50,733 nucleotides of DNA from an uncultured Candidatus Saccharibacteria bacterium (GCA_946804195.1 CAMPEU010000018.1:1-50733), one strand, 5' to 3'; positions 7,133 through 17,892 are shown, counted from the stretch's first letter. Translations and numbers: made by a program. The notes: generated by a model from the letters alone, not told the origin.

Positions 7133-10100
7133 ATGAGTGCAAAAGTTATCAAAACAGTACCTCGGGGTGGCAAGCTATCGTTCATGAAGAAGTTCCGGCG
7201 CTCAGGCAAGAAGCTGAAGGCGCTGTATAGTAGCGGCCTTGTTTTGATTGCTATGAGTAGTGGTCTGGTTTTTTGGCAAATACAGAACGCTAGTGCGGAC
7301 TATATTACACAGGGAAATTTGGTAGGCTATTGGCCACTAGACGAGAGCTCTGGGAGTGCATCTGTTGACGTTAGTGGTTATGGCGGTGACGGCACTCACA
7401 ATGGTAGTCCTGCGCCGAGCTATGACTTACCAACGACAAGCTTTCCGAATTCTCGTTCCTTGGATTTTGATGGTACGAATAGTGTGAGCACTCTAGATGC
7501 AGGCGTAGCCGACATGACTACAAACGATTTTTCAGTTTCGTTGTGGTTTAAGTCTACGACTAATAATTACGACAATCAGTACCTAGTGAGCAAGCGCGAT
7601 GGTGGTACTGGTTACGAAGTTGGCTTGAATCCGGCCGGAGGCATCTACGTCTACCTAGGCGACGGCTCTAGTCAAATAAGCAATACTATTGGCTCTGGAG
7701 GCACGATCTTTAACGGGGACAGCGCTTGGCATCATCTTACTGTGGTTTTTGACCAAGCCACTGCGGTGGAGGCGTATGTAGATGGAACAAGTCTAGGCAC
7801 GCTTGATACGACTAGTGTTACGAACAGCGTGAGTAATGCCGGTAACCTCACGTTCGCGCAAGAATCAGACTCTGAACTACCAGCCCAAAACCTCATTGGC
7901 CTAATGGATGATGTGCGTATTTATACGCGTGTATTATCCGAAGGTGAAATTGATCAGCTGGCTGACGGTGATAATACTACCGCAACATGGACCGGCGCTA
8001 CGAGTACGGTCTTTAACCTTGCTGGTAACTGGGATATCAATGCGGTCCCAGATGCGTATACAAACATAGATGTTCCAGCCACCGATAATAACGTAATTTT
8101 AGGCGCCGACACTGGGATTGCTGATTTAAATATTCAATCCGGTGCAACATTATCGCTAAACGGCAACAATCTCATTGTAAATAGCGGTGGTGGTTTTACA
8201 AATAACGGTATTCTTAAGCTCACTGGTGGTGAAACGTTGACTAATTTCACTAATGATAGCGGCAATACAGGTATGGTTTGGTATAGCGGTTCGGGTAGCT
8301 ACGCGAACCTTGCAGCAGGTAATAGCTATCGTGGTCTAAAGTTTTCTGGCGGAGGCACCTGGGGTCCGGGCAGCGGTTCAGTAACTGTTACGAGTGACTT
8401 GTCGATAGGTACTGGCTCTACATTTAACGCTGGATCGGCAACTATATATCTGGGAGGTAACTTCCAAAATAGCGGTACTTTTAATGCCGGTACCAGCACG
8501 GTCAATTTCAACGGCTATCAACAGTCGATGACAGGGAGCAATACTTTCTATAATTTGACCAATACTGGTGCTACTGGTAATAGTACATTAACATTCCCCG
8601 CAGGGCTTACTCAAACGATCACCAATCATTTATATCTTTACAACATAGATCTAAGGTCCAGCAATCCTGGAACTCAGTGGAAGATTGACGTTCAAAACAC
8701 CTTCTCTCTAAACTGGTTGGACATTCGGGATAGTAATAACGTCTCGGGTGGTAGTCCCCTGATGACCTACAACAGCTCAGGTAGTAACTATACTAATTGG
8801 GATATAGAGTATCCGAGTGTTTCCAGCTTTGGGCCGACTAACCTTACGTATGCTAACTGGCTAGACACCACTACGCCGACCTTTAACTTCACAACAAGTG
8901 ATGCTGATAGCACGCAGGTTAGGTATAGAATTGTCGTTACGAATTTAACGTCAGGTGGAACACTGATAGATTACACCTCAGCTTTTGAAAATACCGGAGC
9001 CAAGAGTTTCACAGTGGGTCAAGTCGCAGGTACCGGTAGTTATGCAACTGGCTCAAGCGGACAAGAACTCACCTCGGGACGTTACGTATGGACCATACAC
9101 GTAACTGACGATGGTGCTCTCGGCGGACTTTCCAGATCTTATAACGCTCCACAGACGTATGTTTATACGCCAAACGAATGGGTGAACTTCATTCTTGACG
9201 TCACCGCACCGAGCGCACCCGCGTTTAGTTTGAGCGATAGTTTGCCATTTGGGTCAGACCAGACTACTGAATTGACCTCGACCGATAATGTCGAAGGCTC
9301 TGGTATGGATGGAATTTACTATACAACTAACGGCACAACCCCTAGTGACGTTAATGGGACTAAGATTAACAGTGAAGACTCGATAGACATTACTAGTAAT
9401 GTGGTGGTAAAAGCCATCGCCTACGATGTGGCCGGTAACGCGAGTGCAGTTGTTACAAAAAATTATGTCGTCGACAAGTCTAACCCGAATATACCAACGG
9501 TCGACATAGGTACCGGCATGTATAACGCCGACCAAACGGTTGAAGTAAGTGCAACCGACAATGATGGCGGTACCGGTATCGACGCCATATACTATACGAC
9601 TAATAATTTAGAGCCAAGTAGTGCGCAAGGAACCAAAATAGATGGTTCAAGCGGTACCTTCGAAATCACTGACACTACGATCGTTAAGATGATCGCTTAT
9701 GATGAAGTCGGTAACCCTAGTCCGATACTTACGCAAACTTACACGATAGATAAAATTGCACCAAATACACCTACCGCCAATGTTGCGTCTGGCTCGTATA
9801 CTACGGCGCAAGCGATAACACTCTCTTCGGTAGACGACACGTACGGAACAGGGCTAGAGGGTATATACTATACGCTCGACGGATCGGAGCCGACCAATTC
9901 TAGTACAGAGTACACTGCACCTGTGGACATCGCCACGCCAAAAACCCTCAAAGCAATAGCATACGATAATGCCGGTAACACTAGCGGTGTGTTGAGTCGT
10001 ACATATGTAGTAGACTTGTCTGACCCTAGTGCCGTTCTACGTACTACGCCTGATGCAGGTAGCTGGATCAATAATAATCAGCCAACAGTGAATTTTACTA

Positions 10101-13100
10101 CTTCTAATACAGATGACTCACAGGTAAAGTACCAAGTTCAGATTGACGTCAACAGCAATTTTAGTTCGCCAACAATTGACTATACCTCCGCTCTTGCTGA
10201 TACCGGTGATGGTAGTTTCACCGTTGGTGAAGCAGCCGGTGCAGGTAGTTATGATGTCGGTTCGAGTGGCCAAGAGCTCGATGATGATGCATATTTCTGG
10301 CGCGTACGTACTATAAGTACGACGGACTTGAATAGTAGTTGGGCTGAAGGTGGCAGTTCGAAAATGCTTCAGATAGATACGACCACTCCTGATGCACCCA
10401 CGACTAATATTGCCGCTGGTACATACAATGCTACTCAGTCGGTGGCCCTGAGCGCTAATGATAATAGTGGCGGAGGTGGCATCGATCACATCTATTACAC
10501 GACAGATGGATCTGCTCCAACCAGTTCAAGTACTGAGTACAGCGGGGCGATATCTGTGAGCGCTAGTATGACCATTAAGGCAATCGCGTATGACAAGGCC
10601 GGTAACGCGAGTGGTGTAATGACAAAGGCGTATGTTATTGATACCGTTGCACCTAACACTCCCGAGGCCAGTCCAGTTGGTGGCCACTATAACTCAGCAC
10701 AATCAGTAACACTCAGCGCTAGTGATAACGGTGGCGGTAGCGGTATCGATCATATCTACTACACGACGGATGGATCTACGCCGTCTAGAGAGAGCACTGA
10801 GTACAGCGGAGCGATATCTGTGAGTAGTGACAAAACCATAAAGGCTATTAGTTACGACAATGCAGGCAGTGGCAGTGGCATCATGACAGAAGTGTACGTT
10901 ATCAATGAGAATAATCCAGACGCACCAGAGAATCTCGGAGGCAGTGGGTATGTGGACGGTAGTTGGGGTGGTGATTCAACTCCGAATCTGACCTTTACTC
11001 TGTCTGACGATGACACAGGTAATACCGTAAAGTACAAAATCCAAATCGATACGGATAGTGATTTTAGTTCGCCAGTTGTCGACTATACGTCACCACTCGC
11101 TGCTCAGGGTGCTACTAATTTTACCGTTGGCCAGGCGGCTGGGCTAGGTTCATATACTACGGGTAATTCGAGCCAGACATTACCCACCGGCAGCTACTAT
11201 TGGCGCGTCAAAGCTATTGATAATGGTGCTTCAGAATCGGCCTATAGCACTGCTAATAGTGGTAGTGTCGCATTCAAAATCGATGCCACTAATCCAACAG
11301 CACCGGGCAAGCCAACCGCAACGTCACCAATAAGCAATCATCGGCCAACCGTGAGCTGGAGCGCTTCGAGTGATAGCGATTCTGGATTAGCAGATCCTGC
11401 ATATGAGTTACAATGGTCAACTGATAGCGGGTTTGGAGATTCTAGCAGTACAACAACAAATAGCACTACAGCGACTCCGAATGCAGATCTAGCTGATGGT
11501 ACGTGGTATTTCCGGGTGATTGCCAGTGATGCAACTGACAATACTACAACCTCTCTCGTGAGCAGTAGTGTACTGATTGATACTACCGACCCTAACACTC
11601 CCGCAGCCAGTCCAGCTGGTGGCAATTACAGTTCTACACAGTCAGTAACGTTAAGCGCTAGTGACAACGGTGGCGGTAGCGGTATCGATCACATTTACTA
11701 CACAACAGATGGATCCACGCCAACGAGTTCAAGTACTGAGTATGCAACAGCGATTTCGGTGGGTAGTGATCAGACTATCAAAGCTATTAGCTACGATAAC
11801 GCGGGTAATAGCAGTACGGTCATGAGTGAGGAATACGTAGTTGATACTACGGATCCAGTTATCACCGGTACGCCTAGCACGACTAAACCAACAACAGACA
11901 ATACGCCTACATGGACTTGGAATGCCGCTAGTGATGCAGGCGGTTCTAATCTAGCCAATCCCACATATACGGTCGCATGGTCTACTCAGTCTGATTTCTC
12001 TAGTGTAAGTACTGCAACGACGAATGCGACGTCCTATACTAATGCTACACTTGCTGACGGTACCTGGTACTTGCGTGTTCGTGCTAACGACGGTGCTGGC
12101 AATAGTTCGGAATGGATTACGGGCAACACGCTCATTGACACCACTGCTCCAACTATTCCCGCTCTTTCAACGACAGAAACTTTACCGACAAGTGTGACGA
12201 CTATTCATTTCAAATGGACAGCAGCGACGGATGCCGGTGTTGGAACATTAGCTAATCCTGCTTATCTAGTTCAATGGTGTGATAATTCAGGGTTTACTGA
12301 TTGTGATAGCAACACAGCCACGACTAATACTAGTTCGTATACTAAAGCTCTCACTGAAGGCACTTGGTATGCACGCATCAAAGCTACTGATTCACTGGGT
12401 AATGCATCTAATTGGTCGAGTTCATTAACTGTCCTCATCGATAGGTCAGTACCAACAACACCAACTGCTAACTTAGCTAGTGGTTCGTACGGTGCATCGC
12501 AGTCTGTTACGCTAGCAAGTAGCGATAGTGGCGGAAGTAGCTTGGACAACATCTACTACACAACAGATGGATCCACTCCAACCAGCTCAAGCACAAGATA
12601 CACTGGTGCAATTACGGTCAACAGTAACAAAACCATCAAAGCAATTGCTTATGATGGAGCGGGCAATCATGGTGGCGTGATGAGCAAGACATACATTATC
12701 GACTCTGTTGGACCGAATACGCCAATTGCAAGTAAATCGGGCGGTAAATATAACACAACTTTGTCAATAAAATTAGAGACCAAGGATAACAGCGGAGGAA
12801 GTGGAGTAAGCACCATCTATTACACAACAGATGGATCCACACCGACCAACGCAAGCACACGATACACAGGTGCGATTACGGTTAGCAGTAGTCAAACAAT
12901 TAAGGCAATTGCTTATGACAACGTTGGTAATACCGGCACAATTATGAGCGAAGCGTACCTTATAGATCGTCTTGCACCCGCCACACCATCCGGTAATCTC
13001 GAGAGCGGTTCGTATCCTGTCGTACAGGCGCTTACTCTTGAAGCAAGTGATACGGGCGGAAGTGGCCTGGAAGCTATCTACTACACGGTAGATGGATCCA

Positions 13101-13810
13101 CGCCGACCAACGCAAGCACACGATATACCGGTGCATTTGTCGTGATTACGAGTTCAATCATCAAAGCAATTGCCTATGATAACGCTGGAAATACGAGCGG
13201 CGTGATGGTCAAGACGTATAGTATTGGTGGTACGGAGCAGTTACTATCACCGGACAATAATACTCCCGTAGCTTCTAGAGATGACCCAATTCTGCTTTCG
13301 TTACCAGCAGGAGCAAAGCTCACTTGCCAAAGCATGGCGCCAGAGAGTGAATTACGCGGTGCTGACTCAGAATATGTGTATCCAAATGGGCTAGCTAACT
13401 TCTGCTTTACAACCAAAGAAAAGCGCACCACCGTCACGCTTGTATTTGTTACCTATCTTGGACCCGATGAAGTTACTGTCCGTAAATACAACCCGAATAC
13501 GAAAAAGTACACCAACATTCCTGAAGCAGTAGTTACTCAAATCACCCAGGAGGGACAACCTGCACTGCGAGTATCCTACGTCATTGTGGACAACGGGCCA
13601 CTCGATACGGATCCGAGAGTAGGTAGTATCGCCGACCCTGTGGGTATTGCAACCAAAGATAAACCCGTGACTCCAATCTCTAAAATCCTCGTCAGATACA
13701 AAGAATTCTTGTCGCCATGGTTCTGGATAGCCGTAAGCCTCGTTACTTTGCTCCTTATAGTTATCGTTTTAAAAAAGAAAGGTCGAAAAGACAAGGCAAT
13801 GGAGGCTTGA
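7133..13810 (+). CDS. Giant cell-surface adhesin with LamG and chitobiase-type repeats
   Basis: 2225 aa, surface-anchored. A basic N-terminus and hydrophobic segment (about 31-52) act as export signal. A LamG/concanavalin-type domain (about 60-270, GNLVGYWPLDE start) is followed by an N/G/T-rich region (about 285-480). Then come three fibronectin-like modules (TVNFTTSN/YKIQIDTDSDF type), three WSASSDSDSG-type modules, and nine copies of a chitobiase/hexosaminidase C-terminal-type repeat marked by IYYTTDGS.PT and IKAIAYDNAGN. The end resembles a choice-of-anchor-U domain (VRKYNPNTKKY, DNGPLDTD), then a membrane helix (about 2190-2212) and basic tail. A ribosome binding site AAGGGG precedes the ATG. 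Role: adhesion or carbohydrate binding, probably contact with a host cell (inference). Confidence 0.85.
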   Translation: MSAKVIKTVPRGGKLSFMKKFRRSGKKLKALYSSGLVLIAMSSGLVFWQIQNASADYITQGNLVGYWPLDESSGSASVDVSGYGGDGTHNGSPAPSYDLPTTSFPNSRSLDFDGTNSVSTLDAGVADMTTNDFSVSLWFKSTTNNYDNQYLVSKRDGGTGYEVGLNPAGGIYVYLGDGSSQISNTIGSGGTIFNGDSAWHHLTVVFDQATAVEAYVDGTSLGTLDTTSVTNSVSNAGNLTFAQESDSELPAQNLIGLMDDVRIYTRVLSEGEIDQLADGDNTTATWTGATSTVFNLAGNWDINAVPDAYTNIDVPATDNNVILGADTGIADLNIQSGATLSLNGNNLIVNSGGGFTNNGILKLTGGETLTNFTNDSGNTGMVWYSGSGSYANLAAGNSYRGLKFSGGGTWGPGSGSVTVTSDLSIGTGSTFNAGSATIYLGGNFQNSGTFNAGTSTVNFNGYQQSMTGSNTFYNLTNTGATGNSTLTFPAGLTQTITNHLYLYNIDLRSSNPGTQWKIDVQNTFSLNWLDIRDSNNVSGGSPLMTYNSSGSNYTNWDIEYPSVSSFGPTNLTYANWLDTTTPTFNFTTSDADSTQVRYRIVVTNLTSGGTLIDYTSAFENTGAKSFTVGQVAGTGSYATGSSGQELTSGRYVWTIHVTDDGALGGLSRSYNAPQTYVYTPNEWVNFILDVTAPSAPAFSLSDSLPFGSDQTTELTSTDNVEGSGMDGIYYTTNGTTPSDVNGTKINSEDSIDITSNVVVKAIAYDVAGNASAVVTKNYVVDKSNPNIPTVDIGTGMYNADQTVEVSATDNDGGTGIDAIYYTTNNLEPSSAQGTKIDGSSGTFEITDTTIVKMIAYDEVGNPSPILTQTYTIDKIAPNTPTANVASGSYTTAQAITLSSVDDTYGTGLEGIYYTLDGSEPTNSSTEYTAPVDIATPKTLKAIAYDNAGNTSGVLSRTYVVDLSDPSAVLRTTPDAGSWINNNQPTVNFTTSNTDDSQVKYQVQIDVNSNFSSPTIDYTSALADTGDGSFTVGEAAGAGSYDVGSSGQELDDDAYFWRVRTISTTDLNSSWAEGGSSKMLQIDTTTPDAPTTNIAAGTYNATQSVALSANDNSGGGGIDHIYYTTDGSAPTSSSTEYSGAISVSASMTIKAIAYDKAGNASGVMTKAYVIDTVAPNTPEASPVGGHYNSAQSVTLSASDNGGGSGIDHIYYTTDGSTPSRESTEYSGAISVSSDKTIKAISYDNAGSGSGIMTEVYVINENNPDAPENLGGSGYVDGSWGGDSTPNLTFTLSDDDTGNTVKYKIQIDTDSDFSSPVVDYTSPLAAQGATNFTVGQAAGLGSYTTGNSSQTLPTGSYYWRVKAIDNGASESAYSTANSGSVAFKIDATNPTAPGKPTATSPISNHRPTVSWSASSDSDSGLADPAYELQWSTDSGFGDSSSTTTNSTTATPNADLADGTWYFRVIASDATDNTTTSLVSSSVLIDTTDPNTPAASPAGGNYSSTQSVTLSASDNGGGSGIDHIYYTTDGSTPTSSSTEYATAISVGSDQTIKAISYDNAGNSSTVMSEEYVVDTTDPVITGTPSTTKPTTDNTPTWTWNAASDAGGSNLANPTYTVAWSTQSDFSSVSTATTNATSYTNATLADGTWYLRVRANDGAGNSSEWITGNTLIDTTAPTIPALSTTETLPTSVTTIHFKWTAATDAGVGTLANPAYLVQWCDNSGFTDCDSNTATTNTSSYTKALTEGTWYARIKATDSLGNASNWSSSLTVLIDRSVPTTPTANLASGSYGASQSVTLASSDSGGSSLDNIYYTTDGSTPTSSSTRYTGAITVNSNKTIKAIAYDGAGNHGGVMSKTYIIDSVGPNTPIASKSGGKYNTTLSIKLETKDNSGGSGVSTIYYTTDGSTPTNASTRYTGAITVSSSQTIKAIAYDNVGNTGTIMSEAYLIDRLAPATPSGNLESGSYPVVQALTLEASDTGGSGLEAIYYTVDGSTPTNASTRYTGAFVVITSSIIKAIAYDNAGNTSGVMVKTYSIGGTEQLLSPDNNTPVASRDDPILLSLPAGAKLTCQSMAPESELRGADSEYVYPNGLANFCFTTKEKRTTVTLVFVTYLGPDEVTVRKYNPNTKKYTNIPEAVVTQITQEGQPALRVSYVIVDNGPLDTDPRVGSIADPVGIATKDKPVTPISKILVRYKEFLSPWFWIAVSLVTLLLIVIVLKKKGRKDKAMEA

Positions 13811-13832
13811 GCGGAGAGACTCTACTGCTACG

Positions 13833-13858
13833 GTACACTAGTACTATAGCTAGTGTAC
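13833..13858. repeat. Inverted repeat GTACACTAG / CTAGTGTAC
   Basis: A perfect 9-bp inverted repeat with an 8-nt spacer directly after the giant adhesin gene. There is no T tract behind it, so it may be an mRNA 3'-end stabiliser or a protein site rather than a terminator. Confidence 0.6.
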
Positions 13859-13940
13859 TAAAATGAGACACCTTTTATAGTGTTCGATACCGTTATATTG
13901 AGCCAAATTTGACTTTTTGAGTCAGCGCTAAGTGCCAAGA

Positions 13941-13973
13941 AAGGCTGTAACGAATTGAGTTGCAGTCTTTTTT
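13941..13973 (+). terminator. Rho-independent terminator of the adhesin gene
   Basis: AAGGCTGTAAC (13941-13951) pairs with GTTGCAGTCTT (13959-13969) over 11 bp including two G-U pairs, loop of 7 nt, followed by a run of T to 13973. Confidence 0.75.
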
Positions 13974-14142
13974 GATTGATTTTGCAGTTCGTAAGTAAAG
14001 TTCTTAAAATCTTGTTCTTTTGAGCTGGTTGCGAACTCCAAAGGCGCTTTTAGCATTTTGAGCTAGTCAGCCGTAGATAGGAATGATATAAACACACATT
14101 GCCACTAGAGACGTTTATGTTTATAATCTATAGCAAGTAATT

Positions 14143-17100
14143 ATGAAAAGCAGTAGAGTTGTAGCCGCAATAATTATCCTGGTCTTAGGTTTATTTGGCT
14201 ATCTTCTGCTCAATTCTAGAAACGATACACTTAGTTCGAATAAACTAATCGAGCAAGTTGTTCAAGACCCAGAATTTGTTAAATATTTTAATGGTGGCTT
14301 TGATAGTCTGGCGACACTTGATACCGACAAAGATGGAATCCCTGATATAAAGGACTCTGATATTGACAACGATGGCGCACCGAATGCCGAAGACGACGAC
14401 ACGGATAACGACGGCACTCCAAATAAGGACGATCCTTCCAGCGCTTTGATTGCATTATTGCAGGAGCGTGCTGAAAATGGCGAAAAAGGTGGCGACGGTG
14501 TAAAGGGCAGCAAAGGCGAAAAGGGCGAAAAAGGCGAAAAAGGTGGCGACGGCGTAAAGGGCAGCAAAGGCGAAAAAGGCGAAACCGGTACAGTTGGTGT
14601 AGTCACTGATGATGGCGTTATCAGCACCAATCTTAGTGGTTCGGCACTGGATATACAATTGGCACTCGCCGCAGGATCTGGACTGGAGAAAGCTGGTTCT
14701 GGCCTCGGCCTCAAGACTACGTGCGCCGATGACGAGGTGCTTAAATGGGACGGCGATTCGTGGGAATGCGCAACGGATAGAGAGGGTATATCATATTCTG
14801 AAGGTGACGGTATCGATATAGCTGGCGGAACTATATCTGCACTACTTGGGACAGCTATCGATTCGAGTGAAATTGTTGATGGAACTATTCTAGCAGCAGA
14901 CCTTAACGACAGCTCTGTCACGACTGCTAAAATTGCCGATAGCTCTGTAAACTCAGTCAAGATTACTAACAACAGTATTCTCTTTGAAGATCTAGCTACT
15001 AACAGCTGTTCAAATGGGCAAATAGTTAAATATAATGGCGCGTCTTGGTCGTGTGGTACCGATACGGACACTACATATACAGCGGGTGAAGGTATCGGGC
15101 TTTCCGCTACAACATTTAGCCTTGATATTCCGAGCTTAATTTCAACCAGCTCTGCTGCTGGTACCGATACAATTTTGCTGCACAATGGATCAAACCATAA
15201 AAAGATAACCTACAATGACCTATTCAGTGGTGTTTTGGGTAGTCTTAATTATCGTGGTACCTGGGATGCTGACACAAACACACCTACGCTTACTACAGGC
15301 GATTGCGAAGCGGGTATAAAAGGTTACTACTATGTCGTAAGCGACGGTGGTTCAACGGATCTCAGCAGCATAACTACATGGGCAACTAATGACTGGGTGA
15401 TCTGTAACGGAACTGATTGGCAACGGCTTGAAAGCGTAAATAACGTTAATAGCGTATTTGGCCGAACCGGTAGCGTGACTGCTAGTTCTGGGGATTATAA
15501 TTCTTTGCAGATTTCACATACGCCCGCTGGTAGCATTGCGGCAGACACAGTAGGGGCTGCCTTAAATGAATTGGATTCAGAGAAGGAGGCAGTTCTAACT
15601 TTCATGGGTAATGGTTTATTTGACCGCAGTGGCGACACCATCAGCGCACTAACATGTAGCGATGGCGAAGTGCCACTATTTGACAGCGGGGCGTGGGGTT
15701 GTGGCAGTCCGAGCAGCTCTAATTTTTATACAGAAAATGGAACACTTGATGAAGCAAGAACTGTAACTCTAGGAGCAAACGACCTTAGTTTTAACAGTAG
15801 CGGCGGCGATATATATTTTGATACTGATACGCTGGTTGTTCGAGATGACAAAGTTGGTATCGGCGAAACCAGTCCAGATGCAAAGCTAGATGTAGCTGGA
15901 GACATATTACTAAGTGGCGAAAGTACCGAAACCGCTCACCATACTGGACTACAACGAGTTGCCGATGATAATTCCATATTGTGGTATGGAGGCGGTAGCG
16001 GAAACTTATACTTTAAGACTGGAGCAACCGGAGAATCAGGTGATCGGCTAGTGCTTACATCAGATGGCAGTGTCGGCATCGGCACTACTACGCCCGCTAC
16101 GAAATTAGACGTATCTGGAAATACTCTGCTTTCTGGCTCGGATCGCTATCTAAATTTTGGTAGCACTGTAGGCTCTAGTGGATACGGTGTACGTGACAGT
16201 GGTGGCACACTGCAATTTAAAAATGAAAGTGGTGACTGGCAGGATTTTGGCTCTAGTACGGGTGGCGACGAAGGTCAAAGTATTGCCACTGCTGTCATAG
16301 GGCCAAATGCCATAAACTTACCACAATCTAACTCATTCACATCCTATGGCGGTACGCTTGTGGTGACGGTGCATGCAACTTTCTATACAGGTGTTCCTGG
16401 AAGTGTTCGTGGTGTAACCGTGTCACTGGACGGATCTTCTATTGGAGAGGTAAAGAAATTTCAGAACGAAGGTAGTAGTCATAAAGCAGTTAGTAATACA
16501 TTTGTGATAAATGATGCAGATGCAGGTTCTCACAACATTTCTTTATCTGGTTTCAACTCCCCTACCACGGATGAAAATGATTTCTTTACAGTAGTTGTAG
16601 AAGAGCTTGGTACTGACGGTATTTGGAGCCAGAATGATGACGATATTACATACACTACCGGCAACGTCGGTATCGGGACACCCGCACCAGATTCAATATT
16701 ACATGTTCAAGCGTCATTAGTTAGTAATAAGTATACAGACTCCTATGCCGCCTCCCAGGGAATGATTGTTGAAGGTGCGGAAGGCCGACTTCAATTTATT
16801 GCTCGTAATACTGGAACTGGAGGTGCAGGACTCACATTAACAAATGCTCCATCTTCTGGGAATAATACTCATTGGAATTTAAACCATGTTGGTCAAACTA
16901 TCGGAGATGGACTACTTTTTAGATATACACAAACAACTGCAACAGGACAAGACAGTTATGGCGGAGGAACAGGAACTGTAAACGCGTTGTATATTTCCGA
17001 AACTGGTAATATCGGTATTGGGGTTACCGATCCGAGTATTGATTTAGCTGTTGGAGATAGCGATACGGGTATACGGTGGAACGGTGACGGTGATATTTCT

Positions 17101-17892
17101 TTTATGCGTAACAATAATGAAGTCTTTGCGATAGATACTACAAAACCTAATCATCAGTTTAGGTTTAACATAACGAATGCGTTAGATGGTAATGTCTGTG
17201 ATGCATCCAACGAAGTGCTAGAAACCAATAACGATGGTACGGTACGTTGTGGTTCCGAAGATTCGGACGAAAGGCTAAAGAACGTTTTAGAACGCGATGT
17301 TCTTTACGGCTTAGACACAATCAGGGGCATGGAATTTATTCAATATCAATGGAACGAAGTGTCTCAGCACGCTAACGACGAAGGCATTGACGCCTATCAA
17401 GGTTTTTCTGCTCAGAATGTACTAGAAGTAGCACCAGAGCTAGTGACTGAAGGTGAAGACGGCTACTACGGTCTGGATAAATGGGGGGTAATTGTTACTG
17501 CCTGGAAAGGTATTCAAGAGCTTGATGATCACTTGCAGCGTCTTACTGACATAGTTGAAGGCATCGATGCTGATTCGCTCCTTAAAGACATTGAAGATAA
17601 AAAGTTAATAGCAAATGAAGTTGAGGCGGCACGCTTGAAAGTAAATGATCGTATAACAGTTAGCGATAACATAGCTGGTGACGCAACTGTAGATGCTGGT
17701 AAAACTAGTGTATGGGTATGGTTCAGTAGTTCTTACGAAAAGGGAGCTACTGTAACCGCTACGCCGCAAGACTGGATAGATGGCCAATGGCGGGTGAGTG
17801 AACAGAACAAATGGGGCTTCCGAATAGAGTTACAAAAAACTCAAAGTGAAGACGCTACATTCAGCTGGCACTCGTTTGAAAAAGACAACTAG
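14143..17892 (+). CDS. Tail-fibre-like surface protein with S74 chaperone domain
   Basis: 1249 aa. A membrane helix at about residues 7-24 suggests an N-terminal anchor. Residues about 58-97 carry thrombospondin-3-like Asp-rich repeats (DTDKDGIPDIKDSD, calcium binding). Residues about 108-148 are Gly-X-Y collagen-like (GEKGEKG). The centre has repeated tail-fibre features (GIGETSPDAKLDVAGD, VGIGTTTPATKLDVSG). At about 1040 SDERLK starts an S74 intramolecular-chaperone domain, known to trimerise fibres and usually to cut itself before that Ser. Roughly 100 more residues with a coiled coil and a beta-rich tail follow, more than in a minimal S74 end. Start has no Shine-Dalgarno site; short leader. 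Role: trimeric surface fibre (inference). Confidence 0.8.
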   Translation: MKSSRVVAAIIILVLGLFGYLLLNSRNDTLSSNKLIEQVVQDPEFVKYFNGGFDSLATLDTDKDGIPDIKDSDIDNDGAPNAEDDDTDNDGTPNKDDPSSALIALLQERAENGEKGGDGVKGSKGEKGEKGEKGGDGVKGSKGEKGETGTVGVVTDDGVISTNLSGSALDIQLALAAGSGLEKAGSGLGLKTTCADDEVLKWDGDSWECATDREGISYSEGDGIDIAGGTISALLGTAIDSSEIVDGTILAADLNDSSVTTAKIADSSVNSVKITNNSILFEDLATNSCSNGQIVKYNGASWSCGTDTDTTYTAGEGIGLSATTFSLDIPSLISTSSAAGTDTILLHNGSNHKKITYNDLFSGVLGSLNYRGTWDADTNTPTLTTGDCEAGIKGYYYVVSDGGSTDLSSITTWATNDWVICNGTDWQRLESVNNVNSVFGRTGSVTASSGDYNSLQISHTPAGSIAADTVGAALNELDSEKEAVLTFMGNGLFDRSGDTISALTCSDGEVPLFDSGAWGCGSPSSSNFYTENGTLDEARTVTLGANDLSFNSSGGDIYFDTDTLVVRDDKVGIGETSPDAKLDVAGDILLSGESTETAHHTGLQRVADDNSILWYGGGSGNLYFKTGATGESGDRLVLTSDGSVGIGTTTPATKLDVSGNTLLSGSDRYLNFGSTVGSSGYGVRDSGGTLQFKNESGDWQDFGSSTGGDEGQSIATAVIGPNAINLPQSNSFTSYGGTLVVTVHATFYTGVPGSVRGVTVSLDGSSIGEVKKFQNEGSSHKAVSNTFVINDADAGSHNISLSGFNSPTTDENDFFTVVVEELGTDGIWSQNDDDITYTTGNVGIGTPAPDSILHVQASLVSNKYTDSYAASQGMIVEGAEGRLQFIARNTGTGGAGLTLTNAPSSGNNTHWNLNHVGQTIGDGLLFRYTQTTATGQDSYGGGTGTVNALYISETGNIGIGVTDPSIDLAVGDSDTGIRWNGDGDISFMRNNNEVFAIDTTKPNHQFRFNITNALDGNVCDASNEVLETNNDGTVRCGSEDSDERLKNVLERDVLYGLDTIRGMEFIQYQWNEVSQHANDEGIDAYQGFSAQNVLEVAPELVTEGEDGYYGLDKWGVIVTAWKGIQELDDHLQRLTDIVEGIDADSLLKDIEDKKLIANEVEAARLKVNDRITVSDNIAGDATVDAGKTSVWVWFSSSYEKGATVTATPQDWIDGQWRVSEQNKWGFRIELQKTQSEDATFSWHSFEKDN
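14479..14586 (+). repeat. 54-bp tandem duplication in the collagen-like region
   Basis: Two nearly identical 54-bp units, starting at 14479 and 14533, encode an 18-residue Gly-X-Y block each (GEKGGDGVKGSKGEKGEK). The high identity at DNA level suggests recent copy-number change. Confidence 0.75.

Larger units (their letters stand above)
13811..14142. other. Intergenic region between two surface-protein genes
   Basis: Contains a 9-bp inverted repeat (13833-13858), a rho-independent terminator (13941-13973) and a TATAAT (14122-14127) 15 nt before the next ATG. The segment 13980-14090 has a loosely repeated TTTTGAGCT-GGT/AGT motif and nothing else recognised. No gene is visible. Confidence 0.5.

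Noticed and set aside
13833..13858. Terminator call for the GTACACTAG inverted repeat
   Set aside because: No T tract follows; the better terminator is at 13941-13973.
14262..15185. 307-aa minus-strand frame opposite the collagen-like region
   Set aside because: Its Ser/Pro/Phe repeats are the antisense of the Gly-X-Y coding repeats; no start signal.
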